Positions 26,492 through 36,137 of a stretch of DNA of 64,000 nucleotides are shown here, one piece after another. The translations under genes were made by a program, and so were the position numbers. The stretch is from Acidobacteriota bacterium (GTDB lineage: Bacteria; Acidobacteriota; Holophagae; Acanthopleuribacterales; Acanthopleuribacteraceae). Where the stretch lies: NCBI GenBank assembly GCA_030066195.1, contig JASJCB010000044.1:26289-90288 (forward strand). Reading direction: 5' to 3'. The notes beneath the pieces are model-generated. The model saw only the letters and a program-made list of their open reading frames with translations, was not told the DNA's origin and did not search any database. Each line of letters starts with the position of its first letter. The first letter of the stretch is position 1.

Positions 26492-27478
26492 TCAGTGTTG
26501 GGCCGACTTGACCAGATCATTGACTTGATCGGCTTCTACCTTGACCAAACCGGCTTCCTCGCCCTTAAAAGTCGATACATACGCCCAATTTCCATGGACT
26601 GCCATGAGCCTTTTCAGGGCAAGAGCAGAAAAGGAATTCTTAACCTTCCGGCCTTCGGAATCGAACTGCAGGGGTTCCAAGTCGGGTTTAAGGAAATGGC
26701 TGCCGGAATAGACCAGAATATGATCTCCCCGGCCGGGGCTCAATGCCTTGACTAAGGGAAAGTATTCGGATGTCTTTTTCTGAAGCTTCATTCCGGTCTT
26801 TTTTTCTGCTCGAGAAATGGCCGTGCCCTCGCTCCAACCTTCAGGAATCGGAATACGGGGAAGTTCCAGCAACGCGGTATGGTGCAAGCTCAGGTCATTC
26901 GCCTTGTAAATCAGAAGCCGTGACTCACCACGTGGTTTGAAATAGATGAAGTCAGTACTTTGAGATATTTGGACCATGCCTCGATCTTTCGGCCCGGCAC
27001 CAGGGCGTTCCGACGTGTATAGGGTTTGTTCGTTTTTGAAATAATGATCCGTAACAACCAGATGTTCGAAACCATCCGAAGTGGACACTGCTTGAACCCA
27101 CCTACCGACAATCTTCTTCCTGAATTTAAGCCGGAAACCCTCCGGAACATCGATGGTCTCGGTCAGCTTCCCCTCATGGGAGAAAGCAAAGATGATGTGG
27201 TTTCGGAATGTCTGTGAGACATAGAGCAAGCGGGTCGTTGTGTCGTAGTGAAGGGACCAGATCATCCCGAATTCTCCGGGACCTTCTCCCTTTCGGCCAA
27301 TTTTGTTTACGAAAACCCCGTGATGATAGTGAGCGATACTTCCCTTCCGAAAATCGGTAAGAAACGCGTGGTCATCGGCTGTGACAATCACCCGATAGGG
27401 GTTCAATTCGGAATAGATACCGGTTTGGTCGATTTCCCAACCGGTGTTGGTAATTAAGAAGACCAATGCGAAGAACAT
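26492..27478 (-). CDS. 6-bladed beta-propeller protein
   Basis: 328 residues. A short hydrophobic N terminus (1-15) could be a signal anchor. The blade pattern is clear in RKGSIAHYHHG, then IGRKGEGPGEF, the typical turn of the 6-bladed propeller family common in Bacteroidetes and Acidobacteria, followed by repeated hydrophobic strands to the end. No catalytic residues. Base composition is more AT-rich than the neighbouring genes, which may point to recent acquisition. Start ATG 27478 has only a weak AAGG upstream. Confidence 0.7.
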   Translation of the reverse strand: MFFALVFLITNTGWEIDQTGIYSELNPYRVIVTADDHAFLTDFRKGSIAHYHHGVFVNKIGRKGEGPGEFGMIWSLHYDTTTRLLYVSQTFRNHIIFAFSHEGKLTETIDVPEGFRLKFRKKIVGRWVQAVSTSDGFEHLVVTDHYFKNEQTLYTSERPGAGPKDRGMVQISQSTDFIYFKPRGESRLLIYKANDLSLHHTALLELPRIPIPEGWSEGTAISRAEKKTGMKLQKKTSEYFPLVKALSPGRGDHILVYSGSHFLKPDLEPLQFDSEGRKVKNSFSALALKRLMAVHGNWAYVSTFKGEEAGLVKVEADQVNDLVKSAQH

Positions 27479-27497
27479 ATTCGGTAGCCTTGGAAAA

Positions 27498-27521
27498 GCG
27501 GCTCAACACGGGCTGAGCCGC
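27498..27521 (-). terminator. terminator of the 68-residue protein gene
   Basis: GCGGCTCA/TGAGCCGC around an eight-base loop, followed on the minus strand by TTTT. It lies 8 bases beyond the stop at 27529. Confidence 0.6.
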
Positions 27522-27528
27522 GCTTTGA

Positions 27529-27735
27529 TTAATAGGTTTGACGTAACTTACAGTTCAGATGGTTTTGAACGGCAGCATCGATAGCCGCATCGAATTCTTC
27601 AGGTGAGAGGTAACCGCTTTCCAAACCAGCGGTAAAAATGACGATGTACTCATCAAGCACACGATCGCAATGATCGCGGCTAAACAGCATGGTAGAACTG
27701 AAGGCAAGAGCGCAAATAAGGAGCAGCTTTTTCAT
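27529..27735 (-). CDS. small secreted protein, unknown
   Basis: 68 residues. A clear signal peptide (MKKLLLICALAFSSTMLF) is followed by a 48-residue acidic mature part with two cysteines (Cys23 and Cys62) that could pair, and an SPEEFDAAIDAAV helix. The start ATG 27735 follows CGGAGGAA. It lies upstream of the beta-propeller gene on the same strand, but a terminator stands between them. Not recognised. Confidence 0.65.
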   Translation of the reverse strand: MKKLLLICALAFSSTMLFSRDHCDRVLDEYIVIFTAGLESGYLSPEEFDAAIDAAVQNHLNCKLRQTY

Positions 27736-28074
27736 AATTCCTCCGGAATATTCCTATTTAAAACGATTAATACGGAAGCACTTTATCAAGTTGGCGGCCG
27801 GCCGTCAACGGAGAAGAAACTGAAGCAGCTTCGGGCAAAGGGTGGATAAGAAACTGAAGCAACTCCTTCGCGCCGCCTGATACCCTCTTTTCCCGAAACC
27901 GGTACATGGTAAGTGGAAACCCAGGCCGTTTGCGGGCAGTTTCCCACCGTCAGGGACGAAGTGGTCAGTCTGATCTTCAACGGCTCCGGCTCGACCACGG
28001 TGTCTTCCGTCAGCGTGAAAGGACCAGTCCTCGCCGGTGGAGACTCTAAACCAGATCGTGTCCCCGGTTGCCGT
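27736..28074. other. intergenic stretch, decayed coding
   Basis: No intact gene. The right part probably continues the ELWxTDGT remnant out of frame. Near 27812-27870 the phrase AAGAAACTGAAGCA occurs twice, 42 bases apart. The left end holds the upstream region of the 68-residue protein gene. Confidence 0.35.
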
Positions 28075-28250
28075 TTAATAGGTCGGGTAGGCGCTTTTTG
28101 GGCCCGGCTCCAGAACTTCAACCAGGCGCGTGCCCTCGACTGTACCGTCGGTAACCCACAATTCATTGCCTTGGTCCGTTTCGGCGGGGAGATAGAGCCG
28201 CGGGGCTCCAGCGAGCCGCCGCGGCCGTGTTTTGGTTTGTTGGGTTGACT
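28075..28250 (-). pseudogene. remnant of an ELWxTDGT repeat protein
   Basis: In one minus-strand frame the stretch reads RLYLPAETDQGNELWVTDG, then TVEGTRLVEVLEPGPKS, and stops at 28077-28075. NELWVTDGTVEGTRLVEV is the signature of large secreted ELWxTDGT repeat proteins. There is no start codon, the frame is closed upstream inside htpG, and just past the stop GDTIWFRVSTGEDWS continues the theme before the frame is lost. It is a fragment of a former gene, abutting the htpG stop. Confidence 0.55.
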
Positions 28251-30253
28251 CAGCCTTTGGTCGCGCGCACCATCAGGTCATTGATGCGACTTGCGAACTC
28301 GACAGGATTGTCCAGGGTCAGGCCTTCCATCAGTTGAGCCTGGGACAGCAACAGCTCGCTGTACTCCTTCAACCAAACGTCTTCCCGGTTCTTGGTGAAG
28401 GTTCTCTTCAATACGCCGAAGACCGGGTGATCCGCGTTCAGTTCCAGGATACCCTGGGCACGGCCGATGGGGGCGGAGCCCGCTTCTTTCATCAGCAATT
28501 CCATGTTGAAGCTGGGACCGGATTCGGGATTGACCAGGCAAACCGCGCTGTTGCGCAGGCGCTTACTGACGCGAACTTCCTTGACGCGATCGCCCAGGTG
28601 TTCCTTGATCTTGTCCAACAGATCCTGGTGTTCGCTCTTTTCTTCTTCCTTCTTGTCGTCGTCCTTTTTATCCTTATCCTTGTCCTTGTCGTCATCCTTT
28701 TTATCGTCCAGGGTGAAATCGCCCCGGCTGACTGACTTCAGCTTTTTGTCGTCGTAGTCGCTGAGGTTTTGGGTGAGGAATTCGTCCACCTTGTCGGTAA
28801 AGTAGAGTACCTCCACACCCTTCTCGCGCACCGCTTCCATTTGGGGCAGGCGCTCGATGGCCTCGCGGTCCTTGCCGGCCTCGTAGTAGATTTCCTCCTG
28901 CCATTCCGGCATGCGATCCACGTATTCGCGCAGGGTGGTCATGCCCTCGGTTTTGTGGCTGCTGGGGAAGAGTAGGTAGTCTTGCAGTTTTTCCTTGTTG
29001 GACCACTGCATGAAGATGCCGCCCTTGATGGCCTTGCCGAACTCGTCCCACCACTTCTCGTAGTCGTCGCGCTTGTTCTTCAGCATCTTCTTCAGCGAAT
29101 CCATGACCTTCTTTTCCAGGTTCTTGGCGATCAGCTTGATCTGGCGGTCGTTCTGCAGGATTTCGCGGGAAACGTTCAGCGAGAAGTCGGGTGAGTCCAC
29201 CAGACCGCGTACGAAGCGCAGGTGGTCGGGCAACAGGCCGTCATAGCGATCCATGACGAAGACATGCTTGCTGTACAGTTGGATACCCTTCTTGTAGTCG
29301 GCCGCGTAGAGATTGATCGGCGCCTTCGACGGAATGAACAACAGCGCCGTATACTGCACCGTGCCTTCCGCCTTGACGTGCAGAATGTCGGCCGGCTCTT
29401 CCCAGTCGTGGAAGTGATGCTTGTAGAACTGGAAGTATTCGTCGCCCTTGACTTCCTTTTTGTCGCGCTCCCACAGCGGTTTCATGCTGTTGAGGGTGCG
29501 GACCTCGAATTCCTGTTTCTTTTCCTTCTTTTCCTCACCCTCGACGGGTGCGCCGCTGTCGTGTTTCTCGAAGTTGATCTTGATGGGGTAGTTGATGAAG
29601 TCGGAATACTTGCGAACCAGGTTTTGCAAGGTGTACTGGTTCAGGAAGTCCTCGGCGGGGTCCTTGGGGTCCAATACCTCATCGCGCAAGTGCAATGTGA
29701 TCGAGGTGCCGCGTTCGGGCGCCTCGATTTCCTCGATGGTGTACTGGCCTTCGCCCGCGGATACCCAGCGTACGCCGTAATCGCCGCTCATGGAACGCGA
29801 GACCAACTCCACCTTTTGCGCGACCATAAATGAGCTGTAAAAGCCCACGCCGAACTGACCGATCAGGTCCAGGTCCTCGCTACCGCTACCTTCCTTCTGC
29901 TCGCGTGCGGCTTTCAGAAAAGCCAGCGAGCCGGAACGGGCGATGGTGCCGATGTTGTCAATCACCTCGGCCCGCGTCATGCCGATGCCGTTATCGGAGA
30001 TGGAAAGCGTTTTCTTTTCCTTGTCGATGGCAAGCCAGATTTCAAGAGTTTCGTTCTCGCCAACCAGCCCGCTCTCGGTTAACGACTGAAAACGAACCTT
30101 GTCCAAGGCATCCGAGGCGTTGGACAGCAGTTCGCGCAGGAAGATCTCCTTGTGGGTGTACAAGGAATGGATCATCAGGTTAAGCAGCTGTCTGGTTTCT
30201 GCTTGAAATTGACGGTTAGACTTCTTTTTTTTACCGGCTTTTTGCTCTGTCAT
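28250..30253 (-). CDS. htpG: HtpG, Hsp90 family chaperone
   Basis: ATP-dependent dimeric chaperone, 667 residues from ATG 30253; GTG codons at 30265 and 30274 are also in frame. The N-terminal ATPase has LLSNASDALDK, DNGIGMT and GQFGVGFYS. The middle domain includes the catalytic-loop stretch SREILQNDR. Between middle and C-terminal domains lies a run of about 30 residues made almost only of Asp, Lys and Glu, which is unusual for bacterial HtpG. A shorter EEKKEKKQE linker lies between N and middle domains. It stands alone, with no heat-shock operator recognised upstream. Confidence 0.96.
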   Translation of the reverse strand: MTEQKAGKKKKSNRQFQAETRQLLNLMIHSLYTHKEIFLRELLSNASDALDKVRFQSLTESGLVGENETLEIWLAIDKEKKTLSISDNGIGMTRAEVIDNIGTIARSGSLAFLKAAREQKEGSGSEDLDLIGQFGVGFYSSFMVAQKVELVSRSMSGDYGVRWVSAGEGQYTIEEIEAPERGTSITLHLRDEVLDPKDPAEDFLNQYTLQNLVRKYSDFINYPIKINFEKHDSGAPVEGEEKKEKKQEFEVRTLNSMKPLWERDKKEVKGDEYFQFYKHHFHDWEEPADILHVKAEGTVQYTALLFIPSKAPINLYAADYKKGIQLYSKHVFVMDRYDGLLPDHLRFVRGLVDSPDFSLNVSREILQNDRQIKLIAKNLEKKVMDSLKKMLKNKRDDYEKWWDEFGKAIKGGIFMQWSNKEKLQDYLLFPSSHKTEGMTTLREYVDRMPEWQEEIYYEAGKDREAIERLPQMEAVREKGVEVLYFTDKVDEFLTQNLSDYDDKKLKSVSRGDFTLDDKKDDDKDKDKDKKDDDKKEEEKSEHQDLLDKIKEHLGDRVKEVRVSKRLRNSAVCLVNPESGPSFNMELLMKEAGSAPIGRAQGILELNADHPVFGVLKRTFTKNREDVWLKEYSELLLSQAQLMEGLTLDNPVEFASRINDLMVRATKG

Positions 30254-30520
30254 TTTCTTTTTCACTCCAAACACATAGTGTTTCAGTACCCAAACGACGC
30301 ATTTAATAACAAAAAGCGAATTTTGAAAAGGGTGTTCTTGAAACCCGCCGGGAACTTGTCAAAGTCAATTGCCGATTCCAAGAGAGGCCGGAGCCGGATT
30401 TTTTGTGGACCGGCATGTGGCTAAAAGCCGGTAAACCGAACCCTGTGTGCATCTACCCGACGCCTTTTCTGATAAAGTGATGGTTATCCCCATGCGGGCA
30501 TGTTATCCGAGGTGTTATCG

Positions 30521-32029
30521 ATGAAATTACTGGTCCTCTTCGTTCTGCTTTCCCCGTTCCACGTCTATTCCGGCGATGCCGTGGAGGCCGCGCGTCAATG
30601 GCGCAAACAACACGGTCCGCGTATCTTGCGCGAATATGCCGAACTGCTGTCCATTCCCAATGTTGCGGGCGATCACGTGAATATCCGACGCAATGCCGAA
30701 ACCATTGCCGCCCAATTGGCCGAGCGCGGCGTGCAAACCGAATTATGGGAACTGCCCGGCGCCTCGCCGGTAGTCTACGGTGAATTGAAGGTTCCGGGCG
30801 CTACCCGCACCTTGTTGCTGTATGTGCACTACGACGGCCAACCCGCCGATCCCAAGAACTGGAAACACGATCCCTGGACGCCCACGCTCTACTCTCGCGC
30901 CATGGAAGACGGCGGTCAGGTGATCCCCCTGCCGAAAGACGGTCAGGAAATCGATCCCGAGTGGCGGCTTTATGCCCGCGCCTCCGGTGATGATAAAGTT
31001 CCTTTTCCCTGCCTGTTTGCCGCTTTGGATGCGTTGAAACATGCCGGGATTGCCCTGACCAGTAACCTGAAGTTCTTCTTCGAGGGCGAGGAAGAGCGCG
31101 GCTCCACCCATCTCAAAGATTATCTGACAAAATACCGCGACCGGTTGGACGGCGATCTCTGGCTATTCCTGGACGGGCCGATGCACCAGAGCCGCAACCC
31201 GCAGGTCATGTTCGGCGTTCGCGGCGTTACCGGCTTGGAGGTTACCGTTTACGGCGCCTCCCGCTCCCTGCACTCCGGCCACTACGGCAACTGGTCGCCC
31301 GTGCCCGGCACCTTGCTGGCCAATTTATTGGCAAGTATGAAGGACGAAAACGGCAAGATTTTGGTCGACGGTTTCTATGACACGGTCGCCCCCCTGGAAC
31401 CCGCCGAGAAAAAAGCCCTGGCCGCTGTTCCCAACTACGACGTCCAAATGCGTCGAGAGCTGGGTCTGGCCGCGACCGAGGCCGATAACGCGTCTTACAT
31501 GGAGCGCCTGTTGCTGCCCTCGCTCACGGTGAAGGGCCTTCACAGCGGCAATGTGGGCAAACTGGCCCGCAACGTCATTCCCGCAACGGCGACCGCCTCG
31601 CTGGGCGTTCGCCTGGTCAAGGGCAACGACCCGGAGCATATGGTCGACCTGGTCGAAGCGCACATCCGCAAGCAGGGCTACCACATCGTTCGCGAGGAGC
31701 CCGATCACGCGGCCAGGTTGAAATACGCCAAGCTGGCGAAGGTTACGCGTAGAAAAGGCTATCCGGCGGCAAGAACTTCGATGAACCACCCGGTAGCGCA
31801 ACAAGTGGCCGCGGCCATGCGTAAGGCATCGGAAGACGAGCTCTATATGATTCCCGGGTTGGGTGGTTCGTTACCTCTCTATTTGTTCACCGATATCCTC
31901 AACCAACAGGCTATCATCGTGCCCTGCGCCAATCATGACAACAACCAGCACGCCCCCAACGAGAACATACGCATTGCCAACATCTGGTACGGCATCGATA
32001 TGTATGCCTCGATCCTTGCCATGCCTTGA
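30521..32029 (+). CDS. secreted M20 family metallopeptidase
   Basis: Di-zinc exopeptidase, 502 residues, exported by a signal peptide (about 1-18). Zinc and catalytic motifs are YVHYDGQPAD (His and the following Asp), the central GDDK, and FFFEGEEERGS (catalytic Glu pair); the lid domain follows, and SRNPQVMFGVRG/SLHSGHYG marks its start. It is related to carnosinase-like and dipeptidase members of M20. ATG 30521 has a GAGG upstream. The amidohydrolase gene begins 15 bases later, so both exported enzymes are probably one operon for use of external dipeptides. Confidence 0.92.
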   Translation: MKLLVLFVLLSPFHVYSGDAVEAARQWRKQHGPRILREYAELLSIPNVAGDHVNIRRNAETIAAQLAERGVQTELWELPGASPVVYGELKVPGATRTLLLYVHYDGQPADPKNWKHDPWTPTLYSRAMEDGGQVIPLPKDGQEIDPEWRLYARASGDDKVPFPCLFAALDALKHAGIALTSNLKFFFEGEEERGSTHLKDYLTKYRDRLDGDLWLFLDGPMHQSRNPQVMFGVRGVTGLEVTVYGASRSLHSGHYGNWSPVPGTLLANLLASMKDENGKILVDGFYDTVAPLEPAEKKALAAVPNYDVQMRRELGLAATEADNASYMERLLLPSLTVKGLHSGNVGKLARNVIPATATASLGVRLVKGNDPEHMVDLVEAHIRKQGYHIVREEPDHAARLKYAKLAKVTRRKGYPAARTSMNHPVAQQVAAAMRKASEDELYMIPGLGGSLPLYLFTDILNQQAIIVPCANHDNNQHAPNENIRIANIWYGIDMYASILAMP

Positions 32030-32044
32030 TACAAAGGAGCCTCC

Positions 32045-33439
32045 ATGTTCTTCCGGCTGATCTTACTGTTTTTCTGCCTTTCTCTTTCCGCTCAAGACCT
32101 GACCGTTCGCAACGTTACGCTTATCGACGGCACCGGCGCGGCCGCACAACCCGGCATGACGCTGGTGATTGCGAACGGCCGAATCGAGGCTGTCGGCAAA
32201 GATGTCAAAACACCGGAAGGCGGCACGGTAATCGACGGGTCGGGCAAATACCTGATCCCCGGCCTGTGGGATATGCACATCCACTGGATGATGCCGCAAA
32301 ACCTGACACTCTTCCTGGCCAACGGCGTCACCGGCACCCGCAATATGTTCGGCAGCCCCATGATACACAACTCGTGGCGGAAACTGATGAAGGAAGGCCG
32401 GTTATTGGGGCCCCACATGGTGCTGGGAAGCCGGATTGTGGACGGACCCCAGCCGATCTGGCCCGGTTCGGTGGCCGTGGACGGCCCCGAAAGCGGTCGT
32501 AAAGCGGTGACCACCGTCAAGGAGGAAGGGGCCGACTTCGTCAAGGTCTATTCGCTGTTGTCCCGGGAATCCTTTTTTGCCATTGCCGAGGAGGCTCGCA
32601 AACAGGGGATGAAGTTTGCGGGTCATGTGCCCATAGGCGTTCGCGCCGCCGAAGCAGCCGATGCCGGGATGCACACCATGGAGCATATGTACGGGCTGCT
32701 CGCGGCCTGTGCAACCACCGAGGATCAGATGTTTGCCGAGGTGGACGTCATGCTTGCCTCCGGCCAATCGGACCGTCAGGCTTTTGGTCGAGTACAATCG
32801 TATAAAACCAGGCACGCCCAACATTTCGATGAAAAGAAAGCGGACGCCCTTGCCGCAAAACTGGTTGAAAACGGCACCTGGCTTTGCCCGACCCTGGTGG
32901 TCATGCGCAACATGGCGAACGCGGACGATCCCGAGCAACAGAACGACGCGCGCATGGCCTATATGCCCGGTTGGATTCGCAACTTCTGGAACCCCAAAAA
33001 CGATTTCCGCCTTAAAAACAAAACGGAGGAACAGTGGGCGCAAGAAAAAAAGAACTATCGGGAGATCAAGAAACTGGTGGGCATTCTGCACCGCAAAGGC
33101 GTGCGTTTCATTGCCGGGACCGATGTCCTGAATCCCCATTGCTACCCGGGTTTCAGCCTGCATGACGAACTGGTCTTGATGGTGGAGGCCGGCTTGTCTC
33201 CCATGGACGCCTTGCTGGCCGCCACGCGCAACGCGGCCGACGCGGGCGGCAGACTGACCGAGGTCGGCACCCTGGAAAAGGGAAAGCTGGCGGATATGGT
33301 GCTGCTGGACGCCGACCCCTTGGATGATATCGCCAATACCAAAAAGATCCACGCGGTGGTTTTCGGCGGGAAATACCACGATCGCAAAGCCTTGAATGCA
33401 TGGTTGGAAGAGGCAAAAAAACTCGCCGCCGGCCCTTGA
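32045..33439 (+). CDS. secreted amidohydrolase
   Basis: Metal-dependent hydrolase, 464 residues, with a signal peptide (about 1-16). The motif DMHIHW gives the first two metal His; DFVKVYS has the bridging Lys; FAGHVP and TMEHMYG give further His, and AGTDV the catalytic Asp. The C-terminal KGKLADMVLLDADPL closes the small beta domain. Related members include prolidase-like and imidazolonepropionase-like enzymes; the substrate is likely a dipeptide or acyl-amide. AAGGAG precedes the ATG, and it is paired with the M20 peptidase upstream. Confidence 0.9.
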   Translation: MFFRLILLFFCLSLSAQDLTVRNVTLIDGTGAAAQPGMTLVIANGRIEAVGKDVKTPEGGTVIDGSGKYLIPGLWDMHIHWMMPQNLTLFLANGVTGTRNMFGSPMIHNSWRKLMKEGRLLGPHMVLGSRIVDGPQPIWPGSVAVDGPESGRKAVTTVKEEGADFVKVYSLLSRESFFAIAEEARKQGMKFAGHVPIGVRAAEAADAGMHTMEHMYGLLAACATTEDQMFAEVDVMLASGQSDRQAFGRVQSYKTRHAQHFDEKKADALAAKLVENGTWLCPTLVVMRNMANADDPEQQNDARMAYMPGWIRNFWNPKNDFRLKNKTEEQWAQEKKNYREIKKLVGILHRKGVRFIAGTDVLNPHCYPGFSLHDELVLMVEAGLSPMDALLAATRNAADAGGRLTEVGTLEKGKLADMVLLDADPLDDIANTKKIHAVVFGGKYHDRKALNAWLEEAKKLAAGP

Positions 33440-33566
33440 ACTCAAGCAAGTTCTCCCAAAACCAAACGTTGGACAATAGAAATATTGCCTCAGTGAGGAT
33501 CATCTGTAGGAGTTAGACAATAAATAATCTGTCCCGGCATGTCGATCCGGTGGACCCGCCGGGCGA

Positions 33567-34238
33567 TCAGACTCCCGTTTCACGACCTATGTTGTAGATG
33601 TCTTCCAAGGTATATATGCCCGCCTTCGCCATGATCGAGAGCTGCTTCAAGAACAGGCAGGCCGTGGTCAAGGCGTCGAAATAGGCGTGGTGGGCTTGGA
33701 ATGAAGGCAGGTTGAACTGCTTCGCAATGGCGCACAGTTGCAAGCCGGCGGTTTGGCGGCCGCGGGCCGCGTTGTCCAGGTACCATTCCTGAAGATAGCG
33801 GGTATCCAACGTGGGCTGCGCCGGGCGGCGGCGATTGCCTCGGGTAAACAGGGCGTTCAGGAATCCCAGGTCGATGGAAACGAAATGGCCCACCAGGATG
33901 GTGTCTTGAATAAAATCCACCAGGTCGTCCAGCATCAGGTCGGGGTCTTCACCGGCAGCAACCGTGTCGTGATTCAAGCCGTGGATGAGCACGTTTTCCT
34001 TGCTCATTTCCAACCGGCGCGGACGTAGCACACGGTAGAAGGATCGGCTCAGATCGATCTCGCCCCGACGGATCTTGACAACACCGATGGAAATGATTTC
34101 GTGCTTCATCACATCCAGTCCGGTCATTTCGCAATCCAGAACGCTGAAGTCGACCGATGAAGCCAGGCGGCCTTTCAGATCATCGGGAAGTTGTAGATGA
34201 CGATTCGGCGCCGTTGCGTCCTTACGCTTGCCAAACAT
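33567..34238 (-). CDS. DnaQ-like 3'-5' exonuclease
   Basis: 223 residues. Exo I motif LDCEMTG (Asp and Glu), Exo II GHFVSIDLGFLN and Exo III HHAYFDALTTA make a complete DEDDh active site. It is the size of polymerase III epsilon or RNase T-like enzymes, but no polymerase-binding tail was recognised. It is 9 bases downstream of the cNMP/CBS/DUF294 gene; this pairing of a DUF294 protein with an epsilon-like exonuclease is common in bacteria, which suggests joint function in nucleotide signalling or RNA/DNA turnover. Confidence 0.88.
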   Translation of the reverse strand: MFGKRKDATAPNRHLQLPDDLKGRLASSVDFSVLDCEMTGLDVMKHEIISIGVVKIRRGEIDLSRSFYRVLRPRRLEMSKENVLIHGLNHDTVAAGEDPDLMLDDLVDFIQDTILVGHFVSIDLGFLNALFTRGNRRRPAQPTLDTRYLQEWYLDNAARGRQTAGLQLCAIAKQFNLPSFQAHHAYFDALTTACLFLKQLSIMAKAGIYTLEDIYNIGRETGV

Positions 34239-34247
34239 GGGCCGACC

Positions 34248-36137
34248 TTAAAGTGAGCCCAGGAACCGGCGACGGATACGCACCTGTAAGCGGCTGATTT
34301 CCCGAAAGGCCGCCTTCAGAATATCCTGGTCCAGTTTGCTCAAGTGATAAGGATTGATGTGATTATCCGGCACTCCGCCGGTGCGGGCGCATTCTTCCTG
34401 GTGCTGCAGGCGCAGGTTCATCATGTAGGCATAGCCGCGGCGCATGGCTTCGTATTCGGTTTCGTTCAAGAAGCCGTGGTTTTTCAAGGCGGCCAAACGG
34501 TGGGGCGTATGCGTTTCGCGTATGCCGTGACTCAGCGCGGCTAAACGGGCAATTTCCACCACGAAATTCATGGTTTTCTTGATGTCCAGGGTTTTCTTAT
34601 GCTCCCCCTTGCCTTCCACGATGAAATTGCGGAAGAAACCCAGCGGCGGTGTGTGTTCCAGGTGACGTTGCGCCATGTGCTGTAACAGGTTTTCCCCGTT
34701 GTGTAGGGCGCCCATCAGGTGATCGCGCAAGGACGTGGTCAAGCCGGTATCGCCGTAAACGGCGCGGAAGTCGAAGAAGATGGTTGCGCATATCTGGGCA
34801 TCGGGAAGCGGTTCGCGAATCCATTGGGAGAACATTTTCTTCCAGGCGGAGAGCGGCCGGCACCAATTGCTGTTTTCGGCCATGACCCGACCCTTGCAGT
34901 AGCGATAACCGGCCTCATCCAGCCAGGTACATACCAGGGCGCCCAGATTTTTGAACCAGCGCGCGTCCTCCGCGCTCACATCATCGGCGTAGAGGATGGC
35001 ATTGTCCTGGTCCACGATCAACGTCTGTTCCTCGCGACCTTCGCTGCCCAACACCAGGAAGGCAAACGGCGCGGGCGGTTCCCCGAGGCGCATCATGCCG
35101 AACTCGATTAGACGACGCAGCACGGCATCGTTGATATGGGCGATAAAACGAGAGACATGCTCGGGTCCGTAACCTTCTTGAAACAAGGCGTAGACTACCT
35201 CGGGAAGTTTGGCCTGAACGCGATTCAATTCCTCGGGCAGGCGCGCACGCCTGATGCGGAAGACCAGGTTCAGCGGCGAACGCTGTTGCACCTGGGGGAG
35301 CGCCAGGGCGGAAATCACGCCGGAGAGGCCATTTACATCCCTCACGGCCAGGTGGCTGATACCCCTGTCGATCATGATCAACAGGGCGTCCAGAACGGAA
35401 TCATTGCTTTCAACCGTCACCACGGGATGTTTCATCAGGGCGCGGATCGGTTCGCTCGGAGCCAGGTCTCCGCCGACCACTTCGCGGCGAAAATCGCGGT
35501 CGGTGACGATGCCCAACAACTGATCTCGCTCCATGATCAAGGCATAGCCGCTGTCGGAGAGCGAGATGATTTGGGCGGCTTCGCGAATAGAAGTCTCCGG
35601 CAGGCATCGGCTGACGGCGCCGTCCACCAAATCGCCCACGGCCATATGCATCAAGGCCGATTCGCCGTCATCGCGAAGCTTCAGGCGGCGCCGTCGCAAT
35701 GCGGCCAGGGATCGATGGTAGCGGGCATTCAAACGATCGGTGAAATATTCGTGGACTTCTTTATAGCGGCTGCACAAGGCTACGAAATCCCCCGCGGGGT
35801 AGCGGTACAGAAAACAGTCCTCCACAGTGCGAGCACCGCGCAGGGCCAGGCCCTGATTGCGCAATATGGAAAGGCCGCCGAATAGCTCGCCTTCGCCCAG
35901 CAGGTCATGGCTGCGATCTTGATCGGCTTCGTCGAATAATTCAACGGCGCCGCGGGCGATGAAACAGACATCTTTAACCGGAGTTTCACTCTGGGTCCAC
36001 AACACGGTATCGCGGCCGGCGTAATCGATGCGGCAGTTGGAGGCAATACGACCCAACGCTTCATTGGGAAGTGTCTCGAAGGCAGTAATGGTTTTCAGGA
36101 ATTCCTTGATGGGTTCCAACAAGGTTTCTTTGGGCAT
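34248..36137 (-). CDS. cNMP-binding, CBS and DUF294 nucleotidyltransferase protein
   Basis: 629 residues, cytosolic, built of a cyclic-nucleotide-binding domain (about 15-135), a pair of CBS domains (about 165-290) that usually bind adenosine nucleotides, a DUF294 nucleotidyltransferase domain with LGSEGREEQ and DQDNAILYAD (about 360-385), and a helical DUF294 C-terminal domain. The layout is like GlnD-type regulators, so it may modify a protein in response to nucleotides. ATG 36137 has GGAGCGG seven bases upstream; a GTG four codons earlier is less likely. The exonuclease gene follows. Confidence 0.9.
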   Translation of the reverse strand: MPKETLLEPIKEFLKTITAFETLPNEALGRIASNCRIDYAGRDTVLWTQSETPVKDVCFIARGAVELFDEADQDRSHDLLGEGELFGGLSILRNQGLALRGARTVEDCFLYRYPAGDFVALCSRYKEVHEYFTDRLNARYHRSLAALRRRRLKLRDDGESALMHMAVGDLVDGAVSRCLPETSIREAAQIISLSDSGYALIMERDQLLGIVTDRDFRREVVGGDLAPSEPIRALMKHPVVTVESNDSVLDALLIMIDRGISHLAVRDVNGLSGVISALALPQVQQRSPLNLVFRIRRARLPEELNRVQAKLPEVVYALFQEGYGPEHVSRFIAHINDAVLRRLIEFGMMRLGEPPAPFAFLVLGSEGREEQTLIVDQDNAILYADDVSAEDARWFKNLGALVCTWLDEAGYRYCKGRVMAENSNWCRPLSAWKKMFSQWIREPLPDAQICATIFFDFRAVYGDTGLTTSLRDHLMGALHNGENLLQHMAQRHLEHTPPLGFFRNFIVEGKGEHKKTLDIKKTMNFVVEIARLAALSHGIRETHTPHRLAALKNHGFLNETEYEAMRRGYAYMMNLRLQHQEECARTGGVPDNHINPYHLSKLDQDILKAAFREISRLQVRIRRRFLGSL

